A stretch of DNA of 64,000 nt from Anseranas semipalmata (Eukaryota; Chordata; Aves; Anseriformes; Anseranatidae). Of the stretch, positions 21,666 through 36,000 are shown one piece after another; the first letter of the stretch is position 1; each line of letters begins with the position of its first letter. Below the pieces are notes generated by a model. The model saw only the letters and a program-made list of their open reading frames with translations, was not told where the DNA came from and made no database searches. The position numbers and the translations under genes were made by a program. The DNA is taken from positions 251 to 64,250 of the forward strand of contig VXAA01003156.1 of NCBI GenBank assembly GCA_013399115.1, in the 5' to 3' direction.

Positions 21666-22349
21666 TTCTATCGACTTAAGTCTTGTGGTTGTGAGGAGCA
21701 CGTTCTGGTTTGTATCACGTATAACTACTATCAGAGTTAGTCCTGTGGCTAGTAATTGTCTGTCTTGCCAACACAGCTTCCCATGAAAAATCATTTGCAA
21801 GTCCTCTCTACTCATGATGTATCAGGAATGGAGAGGTCTAAATTTGCATGAGCAGTTGTGTGCCTGAACCTCTGTCATCTCGCATAAAAGAGCAGGGTTA
21901 AACCTTACATTCAGTGTTTAGTTTGTGGTTAAGAGTGCAAAAGCCAAGAAAGCACCTATAGATCCTTTTGACATGACTTGTCATCTCTGTAATGGTAATA
22001 GTTTTTTTGAAAGAAAACAGTTTGTCACTGGATCTTAGTCCAGCTCCAGCTACGTGTATAGGGATATAAAGAATGTAGCTATTTTTATATCTGCTTTGTG
22101 TATCGGAATAGTGCTTCAAAATTAAACAGGATTGGGTTACAGTAAATTTTGGATTATGGCAGAAAGGATTTCAACGAAGTGGTAAAATGTTTTACAAGCT
22201 TAAGGAATGTTTTCCAGCATGAAGTTGTTTTTGAATATTTTAGCTTCAGCTTCAAAAGCTCAGACACTTTTCAAGTAAAATATTTTATTAGCCAAGTTCA
22301 TTTTTAAAATCAGTTTACTTCTAGCTCTTGAGATAACAGGTATGACTGA

Positions 22350-22391
22350 GTAAACCAATAGATTTTAAATGTAAACTAATAGATTTCAAAT
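22350..22391. repeat. 21-bp tandem duplication (2 copies)
   Basis: The units at 22350-22370 and 22371-22391 (gtaaaccaatagattttaaa and gtaaactaatagatttcaaa, each followed by t) differ at two positions, both C/T changes. They are directly adjacent. This is a small local slippage product with no evident function. Confidence 0.85.
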
Positions 22392-24740
22392 GTTACATTA
22401 TCGCTGTAAAGTTTTTTAAAAAAAAAGAGAGAGAAGAACACAGTTCTTTCTTTATTTTTATTCTCTTAAATCACAGCTTGTACGAGTCCCAGGAATTTCC
22501 AGAGTAGCTGATTTTAAAGTCGAATGTGATTCATAAAAATTCTTGCTTGTACTTTAATGACTCTTGATTACTTGTCAGTTGTTTGTGGTTAGAATCTGAA
22601 GCAAATGGTGATCTCATTTCCTTTAGGTATAATTCAGCTACTCAGGTTTCTTTGTTTATTTAAAATTGTGTTCCTTTTCCTTGCTGCCTACTGTATTTCT
22701 CTTATCTTTGTTATCTGTGTGGGTAGAAGTAGTGGAGTGTATCAGCTGAGGGGCACTGGACTCTCTCCGGATGCTTGTTGTACTACTTGTTGCTCTGTGA
22801 GCAGCAGGAGTAGCCAGCCTTTTATCTCTGAACTAAGCCGGCGTAATTAAAAACTTACAAACTTGCTTCAGTCACAACAATAAATCAAGTGCTGTTAGCT
22901 CAGCTATTTTATTACACTAGGAGAGAATGCGGTTGAAGCTTTAAAGCAATGTAACCTCTCTCAATTATAGTTTTGCTGGATACTACAGCTGCACTTTTCA
23001 AAGGGACTGACTGTGCTAGAAGTTGACTTCTAAGTAACAAATACAGACTGAACACCTGTGAAATCCCCTGACACTATGCCCACTTCATTCATGTAAACAG
23101 TAGACAGCAACTATCTGATGAATAGTCTTTGTTGTATACAATGTTTGCTGTTTCAGTGAGCTGTCCGGATACTGGTATTTTTTTCAACAGGAGTGATCAT
23201 ATCTGAGGATTTCTTCATCAGCTTTAAGCGCACCTGTTCTTAAACTAGGTTTTGTGTAGATTGACTATTTTCATAACCTATGGATTTTTACAAATGCTAA
23301 ATGAGATTCGATCTCTTTGAGATTTGTTGAAATTGCTCAGTTGAGACATCTAATACCTAAAGCAAAGATCAGTCCGAACTGCAGGTGTTAAGATTTTGTT
23401 TGCATTTAGGTCTAGTCCTATCTTTAGTTTCTAGTTATCTGGTAGCACTGGGGAAAACCCGGAAGAGAAGGCGCTTGAGTCTGAAGCTAGAAGGCAGAAA
23501 TCAAATACAGAGTATTTTAGGTATTAAGCTGTGCTTGCCATGGTGATCTTAAGTTCTGAAGTAGAATACTTTTTAAGGGAATGCTATGTCTGCCTGCCAT
23601 ATACTGATTTGGAATAGCACATTGAAATCTAACATCAGAAATTTACAGAAACAGCTGGCTTGGACTATTATTTATGCAGTGCGTCAGTCAATCGGATTCA
23701 CATTCCAGAGGAAAACCAACAAGCTGAGAGCAAGCCAGTTGGCAGACTTCTGGAGAAAGAAAAACTTTCTAAAAACTGGGAAGAAAGCAAATTTAGGGGT
23801 GTGTGTTCTGTATGCTGAATTCCAGTGACAGTGTATCCAGGGAAGCAGCATACCAGTAGCCTGCCATGTAATACAGCCCAGGTGAGAAACTTGGCACTGC
23901 TCTTCTCAGCAAGAGGCTTGTCTGGAGAGCTCATATGGGCTTCCATCCCTTCCTCCTCTGCCTTTGGCATTCCTACTAATGAAGGAAGATAAATGCCTAT
24001 CTACCAGGAAGGAAGCTGTGATGTTACAGGCTGTTCTGTCAAGCAACAGTAATGCTACAACAGGTGTCTTAGATAAGAGACAATTAATTGTTCCTGCTCT
24101 CAGGAGGGTGTGACACTACCTACCTTTATCAGTTTGGCCTCCAGGGGAAAAATAAAAGCATGCTGTGTAGGTCTTACACCTCTCAGGAAGAGTCCAGGGG
24201 TGCAGGATCAGCTGGAGTGAGCCCTGTATGCCCAGAGGTTAGCAGTGGAGTTGGGTGTATCTGTTTCTGCTCGCTTAAGATGCAGATTGCATGCAGATAT
24301 TTGTACTACAATACTTAAATGCTGGATTGTTTTGAATGGAAATGTCCAGGTACCATAATGGTAGGTAGCAGTATACATTTCTAAAGCATTAAATATCTAA
24401 GCTGTAAGCTATAGAAAAGCAATTCACTAATCATAACATTAGTGACATTGGTCATGGACTGTTCTATGAAACACTGAAAAAGCTCTGAAGAAAAAAAGAC
24501 AGTCTTGTTTGCAGCTGAAGAAAAAGATGGGAGCGCAGAGCCCCTAGGGCACTACTGCCCCGTGCATCAGGCAGGGTCTCGGTACACTTGCAAGTGAGTG
24601 GCTGTTGAACAATTCAGAGAAAAGAGTTTTAAGGAGAAAATTTGTTTTCTGGGTGCTGCTGAACAACAGTATTCTTCCTGCATAAGCTCCTAAAGGCACT
24701 ATGCTGAGAAGAAAAGGGAAGCAGAATTTACTTGGGTACT

Positions 24741-24787
24741 CTAATAATAGCATATATCTCGGGCACGCTAATAATAGTGCATATCTC
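24741..24787. repeat. 20-bp direct repeat, period 27
   Basis: ctaataatagcatatatctc at 24741-24760 recurs as ctaataatagtgcatatctc at 24768-24787, separated by a 7-base GC-containing spacer. It is a local duplication with no known role. Confidence 0.8.
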
Positions 24788-26794
24788 TTCTACCCCTCCC
24801 ACTCCTTCGGATGTTTTGGCTGCAGTCTTCCATTTTCTTTCAAGTAAGCTTCCTGTAACTTATTTCTAATATAGCCACTGTGCTACTTTGCCTAATCTCT
24901 GTTTGCTGATGGTTGTTTAAAGTTTATAGGGTTTAAGTAAATAAGTCTAAAGAAAACTCTGCTTGCTGTCATTGAGGAAGTTTAGCATATATCCTGCATA
25001 TGGCAGTAGCAGCTTTTATTGATGGACAAGGAGGACAAAAAAGAGATACTAGAGTCGTCTTGTATGTGATAAGCACAAGAGAGAAAACCTTTCAGAACCA
25101 CTTTTTGTTTGTAAAATAGGCTTTTTTCCTCATCGTTGTTCAAAGTCTTCCGAGGGAGTGCTGGCATATAGTGACTTATCAGTACTATCAAGGGTATTCC
25201 TGCCAGAAAGCAGAAACCCTTGCTTTCTGTCTCCTTCCTCTCTCTCCATGGCCTTTTCATGGCAATACTGCCTGTTTGTGCCATTCTGTGATTTTGGTTA
25301 GAACTGCTGAAGATGACAACACTATTTCAGAAGAAATGTATGTATTTTTTAAGCAAAATGTCTCATGTTGACATTGAATGATCAATTTGTGTCAAATGTC
25401 AGTTGAATTGGAGTGCATCTTCCTCTTATTCACCAAGAGGTGTCACAAGTATGCTCCCTTGTCTCTTCAGACCAAGCAGTGAGCGAGGTGGGTATTTAAA
25501 GGGAAGATGGCAAAGGCAAGATGTGGAACGAAGTCCATGCTAATAAATCTGTAAGGCTCAGCAGCGTGGTACTGTTGTAGTCATGGTCAGAAAGGCAGAG
25601 TGGAAGTTGCAGGGAGGGGGATAAGTCAGTGCTAAGCGTTGTTTGCCTTTCAGAAGCTGCTGGGATTTAGTCAGGAGAAGGATTAGAAAGAAATGTTAAG
25701 TAGTTGTCAGAAATGGAAGGAGAACATAGAAGCAAATACTGCTGTGCTGGAAGAGATTGAAAACCAATTCTCTATGGACTTTTTTCTTCAGATGTTAAGT
25801 GGACCGTGGAGGTTGGCCCCGCAGGTTGTTCAGGAGTAGGAGTCAACATCCAAAGGATGAATGTGAGAGGACAGGCCTAGAGGGCATAGGTGTTCTGAGG
25901 GTGAAAACAAATTATGAATGGTTGACTCAGTGAAGAACAGGAGGGTGATAAAGGATGGCTTGATCAGAGAGAATTCTGTATGAAAAGTCTTTGCAGGAGC
26001 TCTTCTGAGCATTGACGAGAGAAGAATTGCATTTGCCAAGGTTTCTGGCAGGCAGGAAAGTGGCATTGCCTTCAATGAAGGAGAAAGAAGGTGGAGGATG
26101 GTGGTTTTGGACCCAAAAGGACTAGGAAAGATGGAGTTTGGTTATAAATAAATTGAGTTTGATCTTATGAAAGGTCTTACAGAAAGTGATGTGCAGAGAA
26201 ATGTGCAGATTTACTCTGACAGAGTGAAGGAGATTTACAACAGAGGTGTAGTATTGCCCATATGGAACCACAAACTAAATTGTCATCTCTAAGTGAGATA
26301 CAAGATGAACAGGGGAAGGAAAAAAAGGAACCAAAATAGAGCCATTTCAAAGCGAGTTGCATTGAGTTAGAAGTGTACAAAGAGGCAATGGAAGAGAGAG
26401 CTGTGGGAGATGGCTGCTGATGTGCAAAGGGAGTTCGCAAGCCCAGGAGAATGAGGGCAGAGCTCTAGCTCAGAAACATTCTAATGGGGGTAGTTTCCAT
26501 TCCATGCACAGGACAGAGAAAGATGGGAGAAAGCCTAAACTGGAGCTGGAGTAGAAACTCTCTGTTAGGTTTGTATTTGGTGAGTTAAAAAGTGATCAAT
26601 GTATGAGGTAGTTGCAAGTACTGTAAAGAGTGGGATATTGTTGAGGTAGGACAGACTATAGGAAAGATTTGGATTTTCCCTCTCCACACCTGGTGATGAA
26701 CATTCATCTGTAGTCCAGTAGGAAAGCTTGTGCCAGCCTGTGTAAATTCCCCTGAGATAAATGGAAATTTCTAATATAGTCTGTGTAACACAAT

Positions 26795-27080
26795 TCATTA
26801 AATGGAACTACTTCCATGAATAAGCATTACTCAGTGGGAGTAAGGACTGTCAGGACAGATTCTAGGTTGCAATATTGTGCTGCACTGAATATTACTTAAA
26901 TGAAAACTACTTTAAGGAGATCATTGTCTTCTGTTCATTTCAATGGCATAGGTCTGGGTGCTAAAATACTAGCTAAATCAGAGACCCAAACCCTCTTCTC
27001 AAACACCGTTAGCTCAGTTAGTCCATAATGTGTTTATACTGGTGTAACAGGGATCAGCATCTGGCTTGTAATAGCTCATC
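26795..27080. repeat. ancient amniote interspersed repeat, class not assigned
   Basis: The segment reads 'aaatggaactacttccatga', 'gggagtaaggactgtcagga', later 'tcatttcaatggcataggtc', and finally 'tttatactggtgtaacaggg' with 'atcagcatctggctt'. These follow the order of phrases seen in old repeats shared by birds, turtles and crocodilians. It is decayed and non-coding, and may be a composite of two fragments. Confidence 0.4.
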
Positions 27081-30000
27081 ACTTACAACTCTGTTTCCTT
27101 GTATACACAAAATCATATAAAAAGACCACAGTAGAACATATGTTCCTAGGGAATGGCTTTTCCTGGAAAGCTACCTAGCTATTCATTGTCTCTTGGGCCT
27201 CATAGATCTCCCATTTCTCTCTCTGTGAGGACTTATTCTCATCAGGAAAAGGTGGAGAATGATTCCTGCCCTAGGACAACCACTTCACTGTAGAAGTTAT
27301 AAATGGATCTCTTAGGCTGAAAAGAGCCTGGAATGCCAATCTTTCCTTTGGAGTTACCACAGAATGTGGGTCCTGCTACTGCTGCCTCTTTGATCAAGCT
27401 CCTGCTCTTAGAAGAGAACTTGATATCATAATGTGGGAATTAAGCTCATAAGCTAAATTCCAATAAATACATTGTAGGCTACTAGGCGACTTGCTTGCTT
27501 CAGATAGTTTTAGGTGATTAATGCTATTTCTCTGCCTTTCATTCTTCCCACTGTGTGATTCATATTAAAAAAGGAATTTATCTCGTCTTTGACAGTCTGG
27601 CGGTACATTAGTAGGCAATTCCCGAATGCTATTCAGTGCCAGGCAGAGATGTTTGGTTTGATTCTCAAAGCATGTCGCTACATTAACATGAAAATTCCTG
27701 AAAGTGAGGTTCATTAAATTGCCACAGTGCTGCACAGTTATGGTTTCACAGCTTTCAGTTCTAGAGCAAGATAACCTGGCACACTGGGACCTCTGTTTTT
27801 CTGTATGCTTTCTATAGGTATGTTTGACATTTTTTCCCTAGCTGTGATAAGTTCTGAGAAGACTGATTCCCCAAAAAGAGAGTGAGGAAAATGTAGAAAG
27901 AGGAAAGACAACATCATTTAAGGAACATAGAGAAAACACAGTTTCAGCATTTGACATTCAAGTCTGTGTGAGCATACATAAAGTATTACAACTTGAAACA
28001 GATTGTGATAACTTCAAACTAGATACCTAAGGCTAAGCTTGCTTGTGTATCTTCAAAAAACTGTCAAAAATATGAGGGTTCTGTAAAGCTCTGACTACTA
28101 CATATCTATGTAGTACAGACAGTTTGAAAAGCAAAAAAAAAGTTGTTGTGGTTATTAATGACATGGACATATTCCAGCTATTTAATAGTGAAAATAAGAA
28201 TAGAATAATGAACTTTCACGTTATGAGAGGATTTCTTCTGATGTTAGGTGGAATGCTATTAGGGCTGGTGGAGTCCCACGAGCCATGACTCATCAGGAGC
28301 TCTGAGGCACATTTGATGTGACAGGTGGTTCTCTGAACCCTGACATGAGATTTACCTTGTGAAGCAATAGTAATATTTATTTTGAAGTCTTTCTAGGAAG
28401 AAAAGGCGCAGGAAAAGTGAGTGGCTGGGAGTCAATATATTTTTTTTCTTTTTACTTCTTGACAAAATAAGAGTTTATTGGTTATAGACACTGCTTATAA
28501 GCAAATGTTTATCAGTAGGAGAGTGTCCTAATCTGATACTCGCTCTGTCCCAGAGCCTCTGAATGGTAGATCAGAGAAGAACATGAAGGCATAGCAAATA
28601 TCTTATGTCTACTAGTGAGACTTGCAGTCTCGCAGTAACAGTGCCTTTTCTTATGCAACGAGCAAAGGCAACAGTGAACTTAAGTGATTGTTCTTTTATA
28701 GTATTATTGCTATCTCGCCTTTGTTAAAACCTGTATTCCACGGCAAGGCAATCTTCTGCAGCATTGTGGTGGGTGGTTAAGGTTCTTGCACAACAGCACT
28801 GTAGCTATGGGAAATTCTATGATAACATCGTTAGAAGCAAAAGTTTAGGGTTTATAGGAATATTGTGAATTCTATGGATCTACTTGGGCTCCCTGTATAA
28901 GCTAAAAATGATACCCACTGGAAAAGATGTGATCCAGATCTTACTGCCTGGCACACAGACAACCCAACTTGTCTGTCATCTGAATTTCTGATTTGAATTT
29001 TCAAGTTTGCTGGTGGCTCTTGTCTGCATTGTTCAGGCACAGGATGAGAGGTCAGTGCTCTTACTCCGCCAGAAAACTGTGCCCCAGTTCCTTGTGCACT
29101 GAACTTAACGAGGAAATTTTAATGTGTTAGAAGTTAGGCTTACAATGCTGTCTGCACATACCACTACTGTCCTTTTGGACAGTCTGCCCCAGAAACCTGG
29201 TTAATTGAGCCTACAGACTAATTAAGTTTTTGGTCGCTTTTAGAATGAAGAGTGACTCACTCCTGTCAATTAAAATAGATAATTGGTGTGAAATATCGGC
29301 ATCTTTGGCAGATATGCAAGTAGTCAAACGTATTGTAAATAAACTCTCAAATGAAAATAGTTACAGCTGGGCTAGCAATGAGAAATCTAAACAGAAGCAT
29401 CCATTACTTCTGTTTACAGCTTTTGCATGCATGTTCCTAGTGTTTGACAAACCTTTTTGTAAGCACAGCATGCCAAAACTTCTGCTGATGGAAATCGTAG
29501 CAGGAGAGTCACGAAACTGTAGGAGAGTCCACAGGCTTGGGTGGGCTGCAGAAGCAGCTCTGATGTCCCATGTACAGCTGAAGTGGTACACCATGAGAGC
29601 ACGACCGCATGATAAACTTACTGCTCCTCACTAGGAATTAACCATTTAAATGCTTGCAGCCAACAGTCTGTTACCGAGAGGAAGAGACTACTATCTTTCT
29701 TTTGCATATCATAAGACAAGTCCATGTATCAGCATTATTTACCAGAGACTTAGCAATAAATTTATGAGCTGGGATGGTTGCATGTGTGTGTGCAAATTAA
29801 ATGACTTGTGTAATTTCTTAAAATACTACTGGGTAAAATTCCCCCATTAGTACTTCTTGTTTTTGAAATGTGTAATATTACAGTGATCTAAGAGTTGTTT
29901 GTTTTTGTCTGTTTCTAAAAGTGTTTGTACAGCGTAAGACACAGAAAAAATCCAACTCTCAGAAAGTTTTAGCTATCTTGACTTCCTGATATGGAAAAAA

Positions 30001-33000
30001 TCATCCTATTCAATAAGATGTTCATCCTGTTTTAAAGAGGTTCTTTGCAGTGCCATCAAAGGACACAGTGCTAGAGGAGCATAAAGATGGGCACACTTTT
30101 TTTTTTTTCATTTGATAAAACTTAGTTCATCTTCCTAAGAAAAGTGAATATTATATAACACATGTAATGTTACTTCATTTGTATAATTTCATTCAAGGTC
30201 TTTGTGATGGAATTGTATTTTTTTTTTTTATTCAAATGTTTTTCCTGTATCTACACAAACAGTGTATGTTCTGCAGTTTTGTTAGCTGAAGTTGTGAGGT
30301 TAATTCTCAGCTAGCCAGCCTCACGCTCCTTTGAAACACTACAGGCAGAAAGAGCGCTGCAGGAAGTGGTATTTGTGATTCAGTGAACGGCACCTTGCCC
30401 ACTGAGTCAGTGTTGAGCCAGTGTCCGAATGCGTTTCTAGAGTGTTGAATATAAAACTGAAGTCCTGACCACGTGTGGCCATTGAGAAACTCGTTAAACT
30501 ATTGACGAGAACGGGGATATTAACCACAACATTCCAGATTCCAGACAGGGATAATTGTAACTTTTCCCCCACTTACTTCACTGGGAGAATTACTCTTCTT
30601 CCCTCTGAGTTTGTACCTTTTTCCCGTATTTAGCTTGTCACCATCCTCTAGAGGTGTTGGAAGGCGTCACAGCCTCAAGTAGCTCTTTAAGTCACGACAG
30701 AAGGATGAGTGCTGCAACTCAGCCACGCAGCGTGTCTTCCTGTGGGCACTGCTGGAAGTGCCAGCCTTTGCACCTGCAGTTTTGCACTCCCATGACTTAT
30801 CCCACTTGGGGACTGTGTTTAGAGAGAAACCATCCCTGTAACCTGTCTGAGCTTTTCAGCTGGTTCAAGTTAGCAGCTGAAGGGATGCACTGAGGCATTT
30901 GCAGTACATTTCCTGTCAGGGCTCGTGACCCAGTAGAAGTGCACAGTGACTCAGAACAGCCTTTTTCTAAACGACATCTTTATTTATGGATGGGACTTGA
31001 ACAAACCTCATCAAAGTTTACACTGAAGATGCTCCTTATGTGTGATCTGTCCTACTGGCTCTATCATGTTGCCATTTGTCCGGTACAGAATGTTCTCTAC
31101 GCAATAGGTTTTGTCTCAACTTTACAATACAGGAAAAATACGTCCTCAGAACAGATGTCTGACGTCTTTCATCTAAATACTAATTTATGCAAATGTTTGT
31201 GGCAGCAAATTTTGGTACATGGACTTAGAAAATAATGCCAGAAGCTGCTGTGAAAGATCACGGCTTCAAATCCAAAATTGTCCAACAAGCAGTGCAAGTG
31301 CTGTGATCCTGCATGTAGCTGAGGATGTAGTGCTTAGAATTTTGAATCTTTCATGTTTAAGTGTTTACAGAAATCTTTATATCCTTTTCCTGGTTTTCAT
31401 TTTTTGTAATTTTGAGATATCTACCTGCATTTGACTGAACTTCAGAGAAATTTTAGTAAGATACTTGGTAAAGCTTAGACCTTCTGGCATTATTGTTGCA
31501 ATCGTGACTAGCTACAAATACACAGTTTGAATTTTGTAGCAGGAGGATTTAATTAACCACTGTAATCTGTATGTAATGCCTAACTGACTTCTGGAGTTAT
31601 GGAACATATTATGTTATGTAGCTTATTTAGCAGATGGATGGAGGTGGAGTTTGTGAACATTTTAGTACCTCCATTAATGCTAAGAATATCTTTAGATGTT
31701 AGATGTATCATCTTAGCAAGATCTAGTCCATCAAGGAAGATGCCATAGCTTCCGTAGTAGAGAACGGGACATAAGCACGCAAATTTCAGTTCCCTGGGCA
31801 CAACAGCACAGACTCTGAATACCTGCTGGAACTGGACTTGCAGGTTCAAGCCCCTTTCTTCTTAAAGGAGTAAATCATTCCATCAGAGTGAGGAATAGGA
31901 TATTACTCAATATGAGGAACAATGGCAAGGTTTCACTCTGTAATGTTATCCTCGTGATCAAGAAGTTCTCTTGGTGTTGAAGAACATACTGATCATGTGC
32001 AGCACACCAGTTAATCCTGGTCTCTCACCTTCTTCCTTGATCTTTCCACCACCCTCAAAAACAAAGTTTTCCACTTGATCATGAAGAAAGTGAGGGAGCC
32101 TGGATGTTACCCCAGGGGAGAAAGCTAAAGGAAGGGCTGGGTCTCTTAGTCAAGCAAAAGGGAGGAGAAGGAAATGGTCAGTGAAAAATAAGGGTCTAAA
32201 TACAGCGCTTTGGGCTAGAAGTATGTTGAAAGACTTCTAAAGAAATGAGGAAAGGGAATGATATAGGCAAAGCAATTTAATCGGATGCAAGTAGTCAGTT
32301 CTTAAAGTCTGTGGCCCTGTGTGAGACCAACTGCCAGCAACATAATACAGAGCACTGGTTCTCTCTGTGTATTGAACCAGAAATGCCATTCATCATGAAA
32401 TTCCTCATAGCCCTTCTCCCTATAGTCCACCCACATAGCAGCCCGCCTGTGCTGAAGCTTACTGGCTGACCATAACTCAATTTTGATCAGAATCCTTACT
32501 GATGCCTTCATCTGTCATATCCTGGCTGTTGCAGCACCTTTCTTTATGGCTTTTCTCTCTCCCTCAGATATGATGATCTATGCTGTCTGCATTTTAAAAT
32601 AATAATTAAAAAAAATAACAACAAAAGAAGTGGATTGGGTCATATCCAGTTACCATATTTGTATACATTGCATCTGTTGAACGAACAAATGAACAAAAAG
32701 GTAGTTAGCTGTTGGTTTTTGTACTGTGCAAGCAAGTCAACATATTTCATTTTAGTCCATCCTAAGTTAAGCAGTTTTTCATTCAAATTTTCAAAATTTG
32801 CTTGTTCTAAGTTGCTTTTAGGATATTTCTTCAACTAGCACATTTTCTGCCCGTAGTTCTGTGAGCAACTGTAGAAGCCATACAATCCATTTGTGAGCAT
32901 TTTAGGGTACTGCTCTCAATTTTTAGTGCCGAAAGGACTCGGTACAGAAAGTTAACAATTTTTAAAAGCTGTTCAGTCAGAAATGCTGGCATTTTATACC

Positions 33001-36000
33001 CATATTGCCATAATGTGGAAGGCCACAGAGTGCATGTTGGGCTAGTTGGGAAGAGCTCCACAGATAGTGTAGTCCCTTAGGAAGCACTCTGGCTTCCTGT
33101 TAAATTCTGTTCTTAAAGACTGGCAAAAGAGAACTGGAGGAAAAAAAAGTGTTATTCTGAGTTGACTATAGCTTTCCTTGCCTTTGAGGAACTTGAGATA
33201 CAATTACCATGCTGAAGCAGTTACTCATTTCAAGTTGTGCGGAAGAGTTAGTAGTTGAAGACCTAGTGGAAAGGTTTTACATTGCCAAATGAGTAGGCAG
33301 CTCAAATCCCTTCTAACTTTAGCTTCAGGAAGTCTTTTCACAGGGTATCAGATTTCTTTTTTACAGGGTATCAGTGAAAAATCAAACAAACAAAGGGCAT
33401 TGTCCCTTCCTGTACTAAATCTGGTTCATGAATAGTATTTGTCCGTACTTCCTGCACATTGCCACTTCTGAGCCTCATAGGATGGTGAACAGGCAAAACC
33501 GTTGTATCTCTGATTAAGAATTGAAAGGGCGGGCTTATTTCACCCTTTCTTTGGAACTGCAGGTTGAAGATAAAGCAGCTAAAACTTTTTTTTTTTACCA
33601 TTTGATAATTCAAACACATGTCAGCGCTTATTGCTTGTGAGCATTCACTGAGTTTTGCAAGGGGATGAGTAGGTGGGACTACTCCTTGATGTCTACCTAC
33701 ATTGCTCCTATACAACTCATTTGCTTCCAATGAACCTTTTTCATTTATGCAGCCTGATCGGGCATGCAAAAAGTAGATGTTTTTCACCTAACTGGAAAAG
33801 TTTTAGCTGCTGTACATGCAGCTCTGTGGGGTGAAAATTAAGGGACACAGAAAGTCAAATACTGAGGAGCAGCATTTATCTTACCCAAAGGTCTTTTTAG
33901 GTGTATTGGGGCAATTTCCCCATTTCCTTCAGATACATAAACAAGAACACCACACTTAGTGGCAGCAGGAAGTTTTTCTTTCACTTCTTGGGAGAGTACT
34001 TTTGTTCATTATTTCTTTCCTGTAATGAACAAAGCTCTGCTAGCAGACTTTTGCCCGGTGAGAAAATCCTGGTGAGATATGATTGTGAACTCTTTCTCTG
34101 AAATTGGCTAGTTGAGGTTGTTTGTAGGTGCAGGATAACATATTTTCACAGTTCTTTTTCTAGCCATGAGATTTTTTTCTGAGGTGCATATCCATAGCCA
34201 CTGGATACAGATCTCTGTTATCCATAGTACTTGTCATCTAGCTAAAGATGTTTGTATAGGAGTGTTTTACCCGACTCTGCTTCACACATTTGCCTTAACT
34301 GTAAATGCAGGGGGGAATTCAATTTTGCAAGGTCACAAGTAGTCAGGGTGGAGAGTAGGAGGGAGACTTGCTGGGGAGGTCGTGAATGTGAATGAGAAGT
34401 GGGCATATGATGGCAGCTAGGAAAGAAAGAAAGTGTAGGGGCAAGCTCCCTATTGAGGTGTAAGTCACTTGGTTAGGATATTCCTGAAGAGTTCATTATG
34501 CTTTGATTGTCTGTGTTTTATGGATAACAAGTCAAATAATTTAGAAGGGAGGATATTAAAAGTTAGACAAATTCATTACCTCTAATGGAGCTTCACATAT
34601 ATTTATTTCCTTTTCATTGTCCTTGTTTCAAAACAAAATGTTAGCAATGAAAGTCCAATTTTGACTCTTTCTTCAGCTTGGCAGAACTGAGCTCCGTTTC
34701 CGACTTCCATTTTTGGATCCTTATGAACATCTGGATTCAAAACATGAGAACAAAGAGATGGTATTTTTGAACTTTTTTTCCAAATTGTGAGATTTTAGTT
34801 CACTCCAATTGTTTCTACTAGTAAAGTGAAATACTGTGCCCGTCAGTAAGTACATTTGCTTTCAAGAAAAAAACTACTCCTTTCACAGAAATAATTTCAG
34901 GAAGGCCTTCTAAGAAACACAGTGATTTCTTTGCAGCTGCTTATCTGGAAAAGTAGCAGCACGTTCCCAAAAGTATTATTTCGCCACACCTAGGAAAAAT
35001 ATAATGAGAAACGGGTCCACGGAGGTAGGCTAGGGCTCTTCTCTCCACTATTCTGCACTGGTAGGAGAGGAACTAAACCTATTGCCAGGATGATCTGTTA
35101 GAAAAAAGTGTTTTGTCTTTGAGTTCCACAGAGATTAACAAAATAACTCTCACCTGAAAGTAGGGTATGGCTGGGTATTGCCACGCAAGCATAAATAAAT
35201 GAAGCTTATCTTTCCCTTATTCATTCAAGAAATTATCTGACATTCAAGGGTCATGGGTTGAAATGACATCATATTCTCACAGGGAAGAAATCCTGGCTTA
35301 CTCCGGAAACTTGTGGAGAGAGGGTTTCCTGTAATGGGTTTGAAACTGCTCTGATAATGAGAACTTTTTTCCAAACTATAAAGCAAGGGTCTTTATTAGC
35401 TGGTGTTGCATTAAAAAGAAAGGTGCACAAGATATTTTATTATCCTATTATGGAAACTGTTTGTTTTAACTCTTTCAAATAAGCAAAAACTTGCAAAGGG
35501 ATGCATTTCAGGGAAATGTAGCAGTATGAATCTATCAATAAAATACCCTGTGTGTTCTCACTGCTAGTCTGCAACATCTCAGAAATGACCAGTGCATCTT
35601 GCTGCGTGACGTTTCTCAGGCATTTAGTCACATCAGATTTGAACCCATTCTGTGTAAACATGGGGGGATGTTTAAATTTGTTTAGTTTTTAAAGATTTTT
35701 AAAGTATGATAAGAATACTCCAGTGAGTTGGGAAGAATTCCCCGTGGAGTTCAAAATCATCATTGGCTTATCTTGTAGTGCTACAGACAAGAAGTTTGAA
35801 TGTAAACACAGCTGAAATTAAGCTATCTTTGTTTTGTTTTTTTTTTTGTTTTGTTTAAAAAAAAAAGAAAAGAATAAGGCTGGGCTAACTTCTTTTTTTT
35901 TTTAAGAAATAAAATAGAAAACAAAACAATTATAATTCTTTGAGTAGCTGAATAACTAAAGTGACAGTTCAAATGTAGGAAGGACGAGGTAGAAGACATC

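Larger units (their letters stand above)
21666..26790. other. non-coding DNA, no gene recognised
   Basis: AT-rich and CpG-poor. From about 25470 to 26560 the plus strand is visibly purine-rich (many gaag, aggag and gatgg words) and could be an unclassified old repeat. Two small tandem duplications are listed separately. None of the open frames has a recognisable domain. Confidence 0.5.

Noticed and set aside
29230..29634. A 134-codon open frame on the plus strand
   Set aside because: No domain, no splice context and no codon pattern that stands out. Frames of this length are expected in 64 kb of DNA read in six frames.
33371..33787. A 138-codon open frame on the minus strand
   Set aside because: No recognisable domain or signal peptide and low-complexity Lys/Ser stretches. 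Treated as chance.
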